DNA of 64,000 nt from Hygrophila difformis (taxonomy: Eukaryota; Streptophyta; Magnoliopsida; Lamiales; Acanthaceae): positions 34,227,105 to 34,291,104 of the forward strand of contig JAOANR010000005.1 of the NCBI GenBank assembly GCA_030278955.1, read 5' to 3'. Under the pieces are notes generated by a model. It was not told where the DNA came from. It made no database searches and was given only the letters and a program-made list of their open reading frames with translations. Both the position numbers and the translations under genes were made by a program. Positions 53,897-63,770 of the stretch are shown here, in pieces. Within the stretch, counting starts at the first letter, position 1; the number at the start of each line of letters is the position of its first letter.

Positions 53897-54988
53897 CTAT
53901 TGTGGAGGAGGTCTGGTATCGTCTCTTGGAGGTGAGGGCAGCTTCCTGATTATGGTGTTCATCATTTGAGTTTGTGTGTTGAATATCGTCTCCATTAGCT
54001 TTCTGTTCTTTTCTTCGCTCTCCATCCGTTCCCTATGTTGCCTCTCTTCTCGTTCGAGCATCCTCAGTCTAAACTCGTCCTCCTTTTGAAATTGTCTTTC
54101 TTGATTAGAAACAATGACATCTGCAAGAGTTTTGACACTCTGCACCATTGAGTCTCCTATTTTGCTCACTATTTCAATCGTTTGGGAGTCAGCTGGGAAT
54201 TGAGAGATGTTCTGGCTTCTGAGAGGAGGTCGAACTGGATGTCTTCGTGATTGGCTTGGAGTGGAGGCGTCTGTAGGAGGCTGTTCTTCTTCGTTTGTCC
54301 TTGCAGGATGAGATTCGGCAGGCTCTGTGGAGGGGATTCCAGCTTCTTCTGTTGAAGGCGCCGCATCAGTTCGGGCCTTCTTCTTCCGTGTTTGGCGCTT
54401 AGCTGGTTGCCTAGGAGTATACTCGGACTGGGCATCTGATCCTTCATCTCTTGCGGGCAGAACATACATAATTGGATCAGTCACCCGAGTCCTTGGAACT
54501 GAAATAGGAGGATTCATGTGAATGAGATCACTCCCTTTGAAGACTGATAGTTCCACTCCTTGGGCTTGGCAAATCCTCCTGATGAGGTTTGGATAGCAGA
54601 GGGTAGCTGTCTTGCCGGAGTTCCGTGTAGTCATGACATGGAAAATGTGCTCCCCCACATTGATCTTCTGTCCATGCCAAATCTTGGCGAAACCCTTTAG
54701 CATTCGACCTGATGTCTCATGTGCGTGAGGGTTGGGCCTAATTTTCGACATATAAAAGTCATTTGAGGGCTGGAACTCCAGCTTGAGATGCTTTGATTTG
54801 AATGAGAATTCTCCAGTGTAGCTCTCGGCAGTGAGGGATCTGGTGATATTATCGTAATATGGCCTCTTAGCTGCCTTGCATGTTCCTTTTTCAAAGATCT
54901 CAGCTGCTAGGATTTCTGATTTCCAGTTGGGTGTGCCGAGGAAGTTGTTCAGATATTCTCCAGATATGTTCACGTCAACTCCTCGCAC
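53897..54988 (-). pseudogene. Plant-transposon-protein-like domain, C-terminal half and tail
   Basis: 363 residues. After a TAG at 54986-54988 the frame continues from the previous ORF: VRGVDVNISGEYLNNFLGTPN, the second half of a block typical of the 'putative plant transposon protein' family (VREFY..., then VRG..V.FS...IN..LG). FQPSNDFYMSKIRPNPHAHET and KINVGEHIFHVMTTRNSGKTATLCYPNLIRRICQAQGVEL fit that fold. The tail is a Pro/Thr-rich, Lys-rich linker (RQPAKRQTRKKKAR) and a charged coiled coil ending PSPPRDDTRPPPQ. Function unknown. The family is known mainly from repeat-rich plant genomes (from memory). Dead as it stands. Confidence 0.6.
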
Positions 54989-55816
54989 CTAACTCCTCTT
55001 GTTGGCGACATTTAAATTGCAGTAGAATTCCCGCACAAGCTCTGCTATCCCTGGTTCAGCATGATGTGTAAAGAATTCAGTCCATTGATGCTTTTCCTTC
55101 AGAGTAATCAACACTGGATGATCTAGCATCTCTGGACTGAATCCTTTGTCAGGTATGAACACTTCAGACAGTGCCATATATCGTCCCGCGTTCTGCTCAT
55201 TTCCATTGAACCTCCTCATCACGTCCTCTCCATCCTTGATGGGGAACTTTTTGTATTTGTTTGTGAGCACACCCATCCGGCCCTTCGAAGTAGAGGTTAT
55301 CCAAAAAGCAGCAGGTCGGATCGATCCTGTTGATTCTTGGGTTTCCTCAGAAGTTGATTGCCCTTGGCCTGCCTGCTCCCAATCAGAGTTGGAGCTATCA
55401 TCCTGCTGCTCATTCATGCTCTGCTCCAAATCAGCTTGCTCATCTCCTTGAGTTGTACCCTGTTCATACACATTATACGGGGTTTCGTGAAATACGGAAT
55501 TGAATAAAACATCGGGAAAGAAGGGATCAACAACAAGTTGATATTTTTTTTGTGGTACCTCCACTTTTCTCCCTTTGTTTAATTCGTCCGTTCCTTGTTC
55601 TACCCTTTCCTCTCCTTGTTGTTCCAGTGCAATGTCAGTTTCTAGAAGGACCTGCTGGAGGGTCTTATCCTTGAAAACAACATCCATTGCCTCCATTGCT
55701 GTTTGCAGATTGCCACTGCTGCCTTCGCTTATCTGTTCTCCTCCTTGGTTTGGCTCGATTCGTGCCTCAGCTTCAGCATGTGAATCTTCCAAATTTTGTA
55801 AATTCTCTTCTGGCAC
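54989..55816 (-). pseudogene. Plant-transposon-protein-like domain, N-terminal half
   Basis: 275 residues from an internal Met. An acidic, Gln/Glu-rich region (to about residue 165) is followed by AAFWITSTSKGRMGVLTNKYKK, a middle part with YMALSEVFIPDKGF and DHPVLITLKEKHQWTEFF, and FTHHAEPGIAELVREFYCNLNVANKRS. A TAG then stops it; the family domain continues in the same frame. A single C-to-T or similar change could create this stop. Continuous with the coiled-coil region upstream through a short out-of-frame gap (55817-55998). Confidence 0.6.
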
Positions 55817-55998
55817 AGTTGGTTGAGTGGGGCAGCAGTGATGGCCATTGTCTGTGCAGCAACTTGGTCAAATCCGCTCATTAGCTCAGCAGTCTTTCTT
55901 TTCGACTCTTCGAATCAGACATTGCTGTCGTGCACCATTTCCTCCATTTCTTCTATGGGTTTGAGTCCTTCAACGATCTTGTCCATTCTCTTTTCAAT

Positions 55999-56733
55999 TC
56001 AACTTTTCTTAGCAACTATCTCCTTCTGTTGCTTCTCTTTGTCCTTAGCCCATTCAGCTGGCTCCGCTTTCACTTTTATAGACGCGATGTTGGTTTCGCT
56101 GATTATTTGACAATCATCGTCCCCAACATCGGCCTCTTTTGTGGCCTCCTTATTCTTCTTCTTTTGCTCCAGCTTAGCCTGCAATTTTTCAGCAGCTTTC
56201 CTACTCGCCTCTTCTTCCCGGGCTTTTCTTACGTTTTCTTGCATTTCCGCCTCTTTCTTTTTCTCTTCATCATTCTTCCTCATCGTTTCCTCCCATTCTC
56301 TTTTTCTTTTTGCCCTTTCCTCAGCCTGCTTCTTCCTCCATTCTTCCTTCTCAGCGGCTGCTTCTGCTTCAGCTTGTTCTTTTTCTTCCCTTTCTCTTTC
56401 AGCTATGCGGGCCTCTCGTTCTGCTATCCGCCTTTCTTCAGCCTGTTCGGCATCCAACATCCTCTGTTCTTTTTCAGCAAGCTCAGCGTCGGCTTTCTCT
56501 TGGGCTTTCCTTGCCACTTCAGCATCAAACTTTTCTTGGGCTAGAAGCCTCTGTTCTTTCTTCGAAAGCTCCACAGCCTGCTGCTTGCCTTTGTCCTTTG
56601 GCTTGGAAGGCTCGTCATAAAATTTCGGCACATGTGGGATCACTCTCGTCTGGCTGGGAGACCTTGGTTCTTGGATCTTTATTTGCGGCTCAGCTGGCCT
56701 CCCAGCTTTCTCTTTTTCAGCCAACTTTATCAA
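55999..56733 (-). pseudogene. Highly charged coiled-coil segment of the accessory gene
   Basis: 244 residues, almost wholly Lys, Glu, Arg, Ala and Gln in long alpha-helical heptads (EKADAELAEKEQRMLDAEQ, EREARIAEREREEKEQAEAE). Starts MIKLAEKEKAGRPAEPQIKI after a Pro/Ser-rich lead (FYDEPSKPKDKGKQQ). It lies in order between the N-terminal part and the plant-transposon-protein-like domain, in a slightly displaced frame. Could act as a spacer or dimerisation rod. Low-complexity sequence, so homology is hard to judge. Confidence 0.5.
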
Positions 56734-56772
56734 TTTTCTCTTCTTCTTCGGCGGCTCTGGCTCCGTTTCAGT

Positions 56773-57275
56773 CTAGAGGGGCTCCGATTCGATTGACTGG
56801 TGGGGTTCGGGTGTTGGGTCTGCGTATTCATCTATCATTTTATCATCTGCTTCAGTCCACAGTCCCAATTCCGGCCCTCTGATCTTCAAAAATTTCTCGA
56901 TAAACTTTGGCTCGGTCATTGCTGTCATCTGCAGTCCATTTGTCTCTAATATGTCTGTCCTAACACCCATTGGAATCCCACATCATATCTCAATCGCCCT
57001 CTTCTATTTTCCTGGCAGTATCTTAGATCCTCCTCATCCGCCTCTCGTAAAAGATTGAAGAATCTTTGTTTCATGTCGGTGTAGAAGGCGTCCATTATAT
57101 CTGCCTCTTTCTCCTTCAGGGTGGACAAGTTTCGGACCGATGGAATGTGTAAATAGCTCAGGCACTTGTTGTCGTCCATTAGTTTTATCTGCTTTTTCTG
57201 GTTGCCCATTTTTGACCAGTTCCTGTTCCGGATCATAGTGGTGCACTCCGCTCTGATTAGCACAAAATTAGGCAT
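56773..57275 (-). pseudogene. Accessory gene, middle fragments
   Basis: Two overlapping frames: 57275-56946 (MPNFVLIRAECTTMIRNRNW, KLMDDNKCLSYLHIPSVRNL, FYTDMKQRFFNLLREADEED) and 56970-56773 (KFIEKFLKIRGPELGLWTEADDKMIDEYADP). The first ends where the second begins, implying a frameshift near 56960. No domain recognised. Same strand and order as the flanking pieces, so they belong to one gene. Confidence 0.45.
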
Positions 57276-57405
57276 TTCCCTCTATCGTGGCTTCTCTGGG
57301 CTCAACCGCAGGGAATCTCTTTGGTAAAAATATTGGGATAATCTCCTCATTGCCAGGGGGTATCACCACCCTCTTGTTCATCACAGGGACTCTGATATCC
57401 TTCTC

Positions 57406-58254
57406 TCACTTCCCCCATTGGGTCATATATTCTCCCCACAGTTTCCTTATTGCCTTTGTTCGTTCAATGATCGTATCCAGCATCGGGGTGTGGTGGGTCT
57501 TTCCATAGTTCAACGCGGGTTTAAGGGCCTCCCATAAATTGTATGCCATTTCAGTATGGCGTGCCTTGGCGTGCTTCGTGAGCCACATTTGCTCCTCCAG
57601 TCCGCAGACGGTCCCATTGTCAAATAACTCCTTTTTGTACATGAATGGGAAGGCGTCTGTCATGGAAAATACCCTGGTTGATGCCACTTTCTGTACTGGA
57701 GGGATGTATCTGGCATATTGCCTCTTTGTTTCTTCTGTAATCCCTGGAGGTAATAGGGATTGGCTCGAAGGCTGCTAATTTCTTGTCTCCCAATTTCTGT
57801 TCGAGCAATCTATTCCACCGGCCTTTCTGCTCAATCATCCTCCAGACCATTCTTTCGTAATGTACCTCCGAAGAGAATCTTTGATCGTATCTTGCCTGAT
57901 CGAATTCATTGTTCCAGAAGTTCCATCGATGCCTGCAAAAGTCCCTCTCCAGCCCCATGGCTTTATAATTTCTCTCCTCTTCTGGATATCTCTCCACCAG
58001 TGCTCCTTCATTTCGAACCTCCAGTCAGTCTGGTGGTCCATTTTTAAATTGAACTCGGCACCCATGGCTCGTCTGTTATCGCCAATTTGCTTTTTCATGT
58101 CCTCAATTTCCAGAAAGGCAAGGTTTGGAGTTCTCTTTGGAAGCCCCATTACGGAATCGTCAATAATGTATTGGTCCCTGAAGAAGAAGATATGAGAATA
58201 TTTTTGACAAATTTTCAATAGAATAAGATTCAAGTTAAAAATCAACATCCCCAC
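57406..58254 (-). pseudogene. Accessory gene, N-terminal fragments after a splice acceptor
   Basis: The minus strand has the AAATGTGGGGATGTTG motif at 58243-58260, then TTCTTCTTCAG as a possible acceptor near 58180, then DQYIIDDSVMGLPKRTPNLA, FNLKMDHQTDWRFEMKEHWW and so on to about 57950. There the frame shifts to ERNYKAMGLERDFCRHRWNFW, RWNRLLEQKLGDKK (57997-57620), and again to MTDAFPFMYKKELFDNGTVCG and MAYNLWEALKPALNYGKTHH (57687-57406). Trp- and His-rich, no family recognised. The many shifts mean the gene is dead. Together with the next four entries it once encoded a protein of well over 1000 residues. Confidence 0.45.
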
Positions 58255-59817
58255 ATTTTAATGCTCTAAATGTGAGTTAATTGGTTTTACTTGAATTTAT
58301 TGAGGCAAAAGATAAATACTAAGATGTAAAGTTAGATTATAAAATCTAACATTATTGTACACAACTAATTACAAAGGAAAAACGACAAATAAGGGTCTTG
58401 GACCCTTATAATTTTTCTTGGACTAAAAAAAATAGTCTAAAGATTTTTTTCAAATGCTCAAGAGACCAAAAGAAAGGACTTTTATAGGCTATTGAACCTA
58501 CAAAAGAAATTTTGATTCTTAATCACTATAAAAGTGATTTAAGACATGTGAAATGGAATGAAGAATATTCAATGATGAAGAATAAATGCACATGATGGTA
58601 GCTACAATTTATGACAATAGCATGATACAATGGACTAAAAAAAATTAAAAACACACACTATTTTTAATTTTTGAAAAGTGTTGACTTGTTTATTTAATAA
58701 AATTGGAGGTGTGAGTGGTCCCCATTTGAATTTTTGTTGGATAATGGGTGATGAAAAGTGAGCAAAATTGCTACACTTTGTTGATTCCCCACATATCCCC
58801 ACATGCGTAGGTCAAACACTCAAAGCAAGACTCCTACCAACTTTTTTTCTTTATTTCACAATAAATGCCATGCCAAAAGTACTTTGGAAAACATTATGTC
58901 AGGAAAAATTTTGACATGGTTTTGTTTGTAATCCCAAGTTTCCAATTCTATACAACATCAACTTTTCAGTTGAGTTTGTAGAGTACAGTAACCCAGGTAC
59001 TCACAAAAATATTTATTACACATGGCTTTCACACACAGTAGCATGCAAACAAACCAGACACCCCGACAGTCCATCCATGCTAATATTTTCAAAAATTTTC
59101 TAACACTCATGCTCCATTAACACAGATTCAACCATCATCATGCTTATTCACTCAAAATCATCAAGCATCCAATAGACAAAATAACACAGTGGTTTAAGGA
59201 AAGTAACCCCAGTGTTTACCCACTTCTACAGATAACAATGCTTAATCACAGAAAACAGGATATGTTCACAGACAACAACAATGGGAACCATAATTACACA
59301 ATGTACAAAAGCAAGTATTTTGAGGGTTTTGAAACCCAAATTTTACAAAAATGAACGTCCCCAATATCACAGAAAGCTTCAAACATAACAATGGCGGAAT
59401 GAACAGAAAACAGGACTAAGCCCTAGTTCGACCATTACTGCTCTTGGCTAATCCGGCCATGCCCATCCTATTCTGACCTAATTTCGATCATCCTCAACAC
59501 AAAATCAGTCTCTATTCTCCTTCCCCACCCCCGATTTCGCAAAAACCACAAAAACACAATACTGAAATTGCAAAACTAGGGCGCGAAATTGGAAAATAGA
59601 GAACTTACCCTTTACTCCCACTAGGATTAGACGAAGAAGACGCTATTTTTTGAAAGCTTGAAGTGATTGGACGGAGTAAAGACACTGGCTCGAGCACAGG
59701 TTTCGCGAGGACGAAGGGTTCGCGAGAGGAGGGAATGAGGAAAATTTCTAAGTATGAAATGCGAAATGAGAGAGAGGGAAGGGAAAATGGATTAAAAAGG
59801 GAAGTGGGACAGGGGGC
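58255..59817 (-). other. Promoter-like exon and intron between Athila G pol and accessory gene
   Basis: On the minus strand 59817-59608 is C/T-rich, UTR-like sequence (CCCTTTTTAATCC at about 59800) ending GGGAGTAAAGG with donor GTAAG (59607-59608). An intron-like stretch follows to the acceptor near 58180. It contains GGGTCCAAGACCC, matching GGGTCCCAATGACCC in the intron of Athila C. Apart from the UTR exon, no gene is seen. Confidence 0.5.
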
Positions 59818-60410
59818 AATGCGGTTTAAGAGAGACCGCATCGCCGATGCGGTATATACCGCATTCGATGCGGTTTCCAAAATATGTGAGGGATGCGGTC
59901 TATGAGATCGATGCGGTATATACCGCATCGCATAGACCGCATCGAATGCGAAAGGGGGAAGACTGACGATGCAATGCGCTTTTTCAAAATTGATGCGGTA
60001 TATACCGCATCGTGTAAACCGCATTGGACTGGGAAACCGCATTGTAGACTTAGGCAAAAACAAGGTGCTTTTGTGAGGCAATGCGGTTTATTAGGGCGAT
60101 GCGGTATATATCGCATCGCATAAACCGCATTGCTCACTTGCAATATTAAACAAAAGGTCTTCGTAGGTCGATGCATTTTCTCAAAATCAATGCGGTATAT
60201 ACCGCATTGAGTAAACCGCATCGAGTACTTGAAATATTAACACAGGGTACGCACCTTAGAGGGTCAATGCGGTCTTTTATGTCGATGCGGTATATATTGC
60301 ATCGACTAACCGCATCGATAAAATTACTATGGCAGTGTGGCGATGCGGTTTGTCTCAATTGATGCGGTATAAACCGCATCGACTCGAGAAGAAAATTAAA
60401 CCGCATCCAA
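59818..60410. repeat. GATGCGG nested-palindrome array after Athila G pol
   Basis: Seven units. Best: GATGCGGTCTATG (59892-59904) and CATAGACCGCATC (59931-59943) enclose the perfect 22-base palindrome CGATGCGGTATATACCGCATCG (59909-59930 in effect). Another has GCAATGCGGTTTAT paired with ATAAACCGCATTGC. Outer arms vary by unit with their partners. Apparent proteins across it are artefacts. Confidence 0.85.
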
Positions 60411-60858
60411 CACTTAGAAAATTTTTGAAATTTTCCAGTTTTTAACATTTTCAAAAATTATGCATTTTCTACAATTTAAACATACTGAGCATGCATATTT
60501 ACACACAATAATTATTCTAAATATTTATTGCTTGCATAAATTAGGTTGGATTAGCACTGCTATTTTATGGATTTATTCCGGACTTTAAATTTCTCTAATT
60601 TCCGAAATTAATTTCCATTAATTGCGATATTAATCCAACCAGGAACCTGGTTTTTGAAGCTTTATTTTTCTTTTTGTTGATTCCATGAATTCCTGCAAGG
60701 CAAACATAAGAAAATTATTAGATTTTCTCCAAATATCAACATCCTCACATTTAGAGTCTTAGTACTCTAAATGTTTAGTTGGTGTTTGGATACTTATTTT
60801 CTAAGAAAAGTGCATGTGCTATATAATTAAATATATATATATATATATATGTAATAAA
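60411..60858 (-). promoter_or_regulatory. Post-pol segment of Athila G: motif and splice acceptor
   Basis: Minus strand CTCTAAATGTGAGGATGTTG at 60737-60756, then TGTTTGCCTTGCAG (AG near 60691-60692) and a segment similar to 18145-18300 of Athila C (CAACAAAAAGAAAAATAAAG...). A (TA)n tract lies at 60832-60851. The same order as in Athila C, so the arrangement is a property of this Athila family. Confidence 0.62.
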
Positions 60859-61518
60859 TTAAACATAAGCCGGCTCTGATATCATTTGAACTTCTTTTTC
60901 GGGGTCGAACTGTCCGAGATACTCCTTCAATCTCTGTCCATTCACCACCAGCTCTCCTTTGTCAGTTCGGATCCTGACAGCTCCACTCTCAAACACGTGC
61001 ACCACTTTGTATGACCCTTCCCATCTCGATCTAAGCTTTCTATGGAACATCTTCAACCTAGAATTGAATAATAAGACATTTTGGCCAACATAGAAGTGTT
61101 TAGACTTAATACGACGATCGTGTAACTTCTGGGTCCGCTCTTTGTAAATCCTCGAGCTTTCATAAGCTTGCGCACGTATTTCCTCAATTTCATTGAGGTC
61201 CAACTTGCGCTTTCCCTGAGCAACTCTTGGGTCAAAATTAAGCGTTTTTACAGCCCAGTAAGCCTTGTGCTCTAGTTCTACGGGCAAGTGACAGGCTTTT
61301 CCAAAGACAAGCCTGTATGGGGACATCCCGATGGGAGTCTTGAATGCAGTACGGTATGCCCATAGAGCATCATTGAGCTTATGTGACCAATCTTTACGGG
61401 TTATCCCTACCGTGGCTTCGAGTATATGTTTGATTTCGCGGTTTGATACCTCGACTTGACCACTGGTTTGGGGATGATAAGGCGTGCCTATCTTGTGGAG
61501 AATCCCAGTTTTGCTCAT
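60859..61518 (-). pseudogene. pol: Athila element G: integrase C-terminal part
   Basis: 219 residues from the internal Met of [21 protein letters not shown]. It keeps the catalytic Glu ([10 protein letters not shown]), the [20 protein letters not shown] helices and the [14 protein letters not shown] module at the end, finishing [11 protein letters not shown]. About 90% like the C copy by eye. It is separated from the upstream integrase half (61569-62447) by a frameshift near 61540, which destroys the second Asp region ([11 protein letters not shown] is read in the other frame). Confidence 0.88.
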
Positions 61519-61568
61519 AAGATTTGGAAAAGCTTTGTTAACAAAATGGGTTCCTCCATCAGATATGA

Positions 61569-62447
61569 TTACCCTAGGTACACCAAATCTATTGAAATGT
61601 GATTTTTCAAAAATTTGATGACTTGGTGACCATCATTGGTTGGCAGAGCAACCGCCTCTACCCACTTGGACACGTAATCGACAGCTACCAAGATGTAATG
61701 ATTCCCATCAGATGTCGGGAATGGTCCCATGAAGTCAATACCCCATACATCGAAAATCTCAAGAGTGAGAATTCCTTTTTGAGGCATTTCATCCCTCTTG
61801 GAGATATTCCCTAGTCTTTGGCATCTGTCGCAAGCCTTAACAAACGCCTTGCAGTCATCGTAGATGGTAGGCCAATAGAAACCACACTCGAGCACCTTAT
61901 GAGTTGTTCGAGTGGGGCCATGGTGACTTCCATATTCCGATTCATGACATTTTTTAGCAATTTGATAAGCCTCGTGCTCGGTTACACATCGTCTAATAAT
62001 CGAATATGCACAATGCTTGAAGAGATAAGGATCTTCCCAGAAGTAGTTGACTACATCTCGGTTGAACCTTGCTTTATGGCCCTTGTGCTGGAATGGTGGG
62101 GTTATTCCACATGCTAAGAAGTTAGCGATGTCGGAAAACCATGGACAAGCTTGATCATGAAGGTGCAAGGCAAACAGTTGCTCGTCCAGAAAATTTTCAT
62201 TGACGACTAGTTCATTTTTATCATTTTCTATTCGAGACAAATGGTCAGCAGCACCATTGTCTCTACCTTTTCTATCTTTTATTATGATATCAAATTCCTG
62301 CAACAGAAGTACCCACCTGATTAATCGAGGTTTGGCATCTTGTTTGCTAAACAAGTATCTCAGTGCAGAGTGATCTGTGTACACTATGGTTTTCGTACCA
62401 ATGAGGTACTGTCTGAATTTATCAAACGCGAAAACCACAGCGTACAT
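61569..62447 (-). pseudogene. pol: Athila element G: RNase H C-terminus and integrase N-terminus
   Basis: 292 residues: [22 protein letters not shown] (RNase H Asp), [12 protein letters not shown] (last RNase H Asp), then the integrase zinc finger ([23 protein letters not shown] and CDRCQRLGN) and the first catalytic Asp ([13 protein letters not shown]). It ends at a frameshift near ISIDLVYLG. Unlike the C copy there is no stop in the zinc finger. Upstream it is linked to the RNase H start at 62510-62764 through another shift. Confidence 0.88.
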
Positions 62448-62509
62448 CTCTTTTTCCGTGGTGGTGTAGTTGATTTGGGCTTCATTCAGGGCATGACTTG
62501 CGTAATGAA

Positions 62510-62764
62510 TTACACAATGTCTCCCTTCCTTATGTTCCCAAGAACTGCTCCCACGGCGAGATCACTTGCATCGCACATTACCTTGAAAGGCATTGACCAA
62601 TCGGGTGGTTGTACTATTGGAGCAGAAATCAACATCTTCTTGAGCGTGTCAAAGGCTTGAACGCACGCTTGGTTTATTACTAAAGAATTTCTTACAAAGC
62701 AAGTTAGTGAGTGGCTTGGCAATTTTAGAAAAATCTTTAATAAACCTCCGGTAAAAGCCGGCAT
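62510..62764 (-). pseudogene. pol: Athila element G: RNase H N-terminal fragment
   Basis: 84 residues. The useful part is [44 protein letters not shown], the connection and first RNase H block with its catalytic Asp. A frameshift inside GNIRKGD separates it from the rest of RNase H. It overlaps the end of the RT frame. Confidence 0.82.
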
Positions 62765-63770
62765 GCCCTAAGAAGCTCCTAACTGCTTTTATTGAATTGG
62801 GTAATGGAAGATTTGAGATGACTGAGACCTTGGCTCTGTCGACTTCGATGCCTGCGCGCGAGATGCGGTGACCCAACACGATACCCTCAGTGACCATAAA
62901 ATGGCACTTTTCCCAGTTCAAAACTAAGTTGGTGTCCTCACATCTTTTTAAAATCTTTGCAATATTGGTCAAGCACTCATCAAAAGTATCTCCATATACA
63001 GAGAAGTCATCCATGAAAACTTCTATGCACTTTTCGATAAATTCTGAAAAGATAGACATCATGCAGCGTTGAAAAGTTGCAGGCGCATTGCAAAGGCCAA
63101 AAGGCATGCGCATGTACGCAAAAGTTCCATACGGGCAAGTGAAAGTAGTTTTATCATGATCTTCACTAGATATTACAATTTGATTATAGCCCGAATAACC
63201 ATCCAAAAAACAGTAGTACTCCCTCCCGGCCAACCTCTCAAGCATTTGATCAATGAACGACAAGGAAAAGTGATCCTTTCGCGTCGTGATATTGAGCTTC
63301 CGGTAGTCGATGCAAACTCTCCAACCGGTCACTGGCCGTGTCGCTACTTCTTCTCCTTGCTCGTTAGTCGTTATGCACATTCCCCCACGCTTAGGTACTA
63401 CCTGCACTGGGTTAACCCATTTGCTGTCAGATATAGGATAGATGATACCAGCATCTAAGAGCTTGATAACTTCTTTCCTTACCACTTCTTGCATGTGGGG
63501 GTTCAAACGCCTTTGGGGTTGCCTTGAGGGCTTGTACTCCTCTTCCATTAAAATTTTGTGCATGCAAACAGAGGGGCTTATTCCTTTTATATTAGAAATG
63601 GTCCATCCAATTGCATGTACATATTTCTTGAGAATGTCAACCAGAGCGTTTTCTTGTTCTTGTGTCAGCTTAGCTGACACAATTACCGGTAACTTTTTAG
63701 GTTCAGGCGAGAAAAACGTACTTAAGATGATCCGGAAGTATTTTAAGTTCAAGCTCTGGCGGACATTCAA
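62649..63770 (-). pseudogene. pol: Athila element G: reverse transcriptase
   Basis: The RT frame: KLPVIVSAKLTQEQENALVD, IGWTISNIKGISPSVCMHKI, IIYPISDSKWVNPVQVVPKRGGM, WRVCIDYRKLNITTRKDHF, LDGYSGYNQIVI, FAYMRMPFGLCNAPATFQRC, catalytic VFMDDFSVYGDTF, LNWEKCHFMVTEGIVLGHRIS, and the thumb/connection to NLLCKKFFSNK. All RT motifs are present in one frame, so it is the best-kept Athila RT here. The start Met at 63770 is read out of frame in the pre-RT linker; the true frame upstream is at 63703-63969. It ends by a shift at the RNase H start. Confidence 0.9.

Noticed and set aside
55146..58195. Ser/Phe/Leu-rich plus-strand ORFs (up to 204 residues) opposite the accessory gene
   Set aside because: Antisense of Lys/Glu-rich coiled-coil coding sequence; composition is the mirror of the real frame.
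58255..59817. 3' LTR of Athila G followed by the 5' end of another element
   Set aside because: Considered because of the promoter-like sequence, but no primer site or LTR end with duplication was found, so left as an undecided internal cassette.
49946..60410. CRISPR-like arrays of regular repeats
   Set aside because: Plant nuclear context, palindromic units inside retroelements, variable arms and no cas genes.
59605..60454. Several minus-strand ORFs over the GATGCGG array (up to 158 residues)
   Set aside because: Repeat-derived (MRFTRCGIYRI periodicity). Only the 3' part at 59605-59817 may be UTR/exon.
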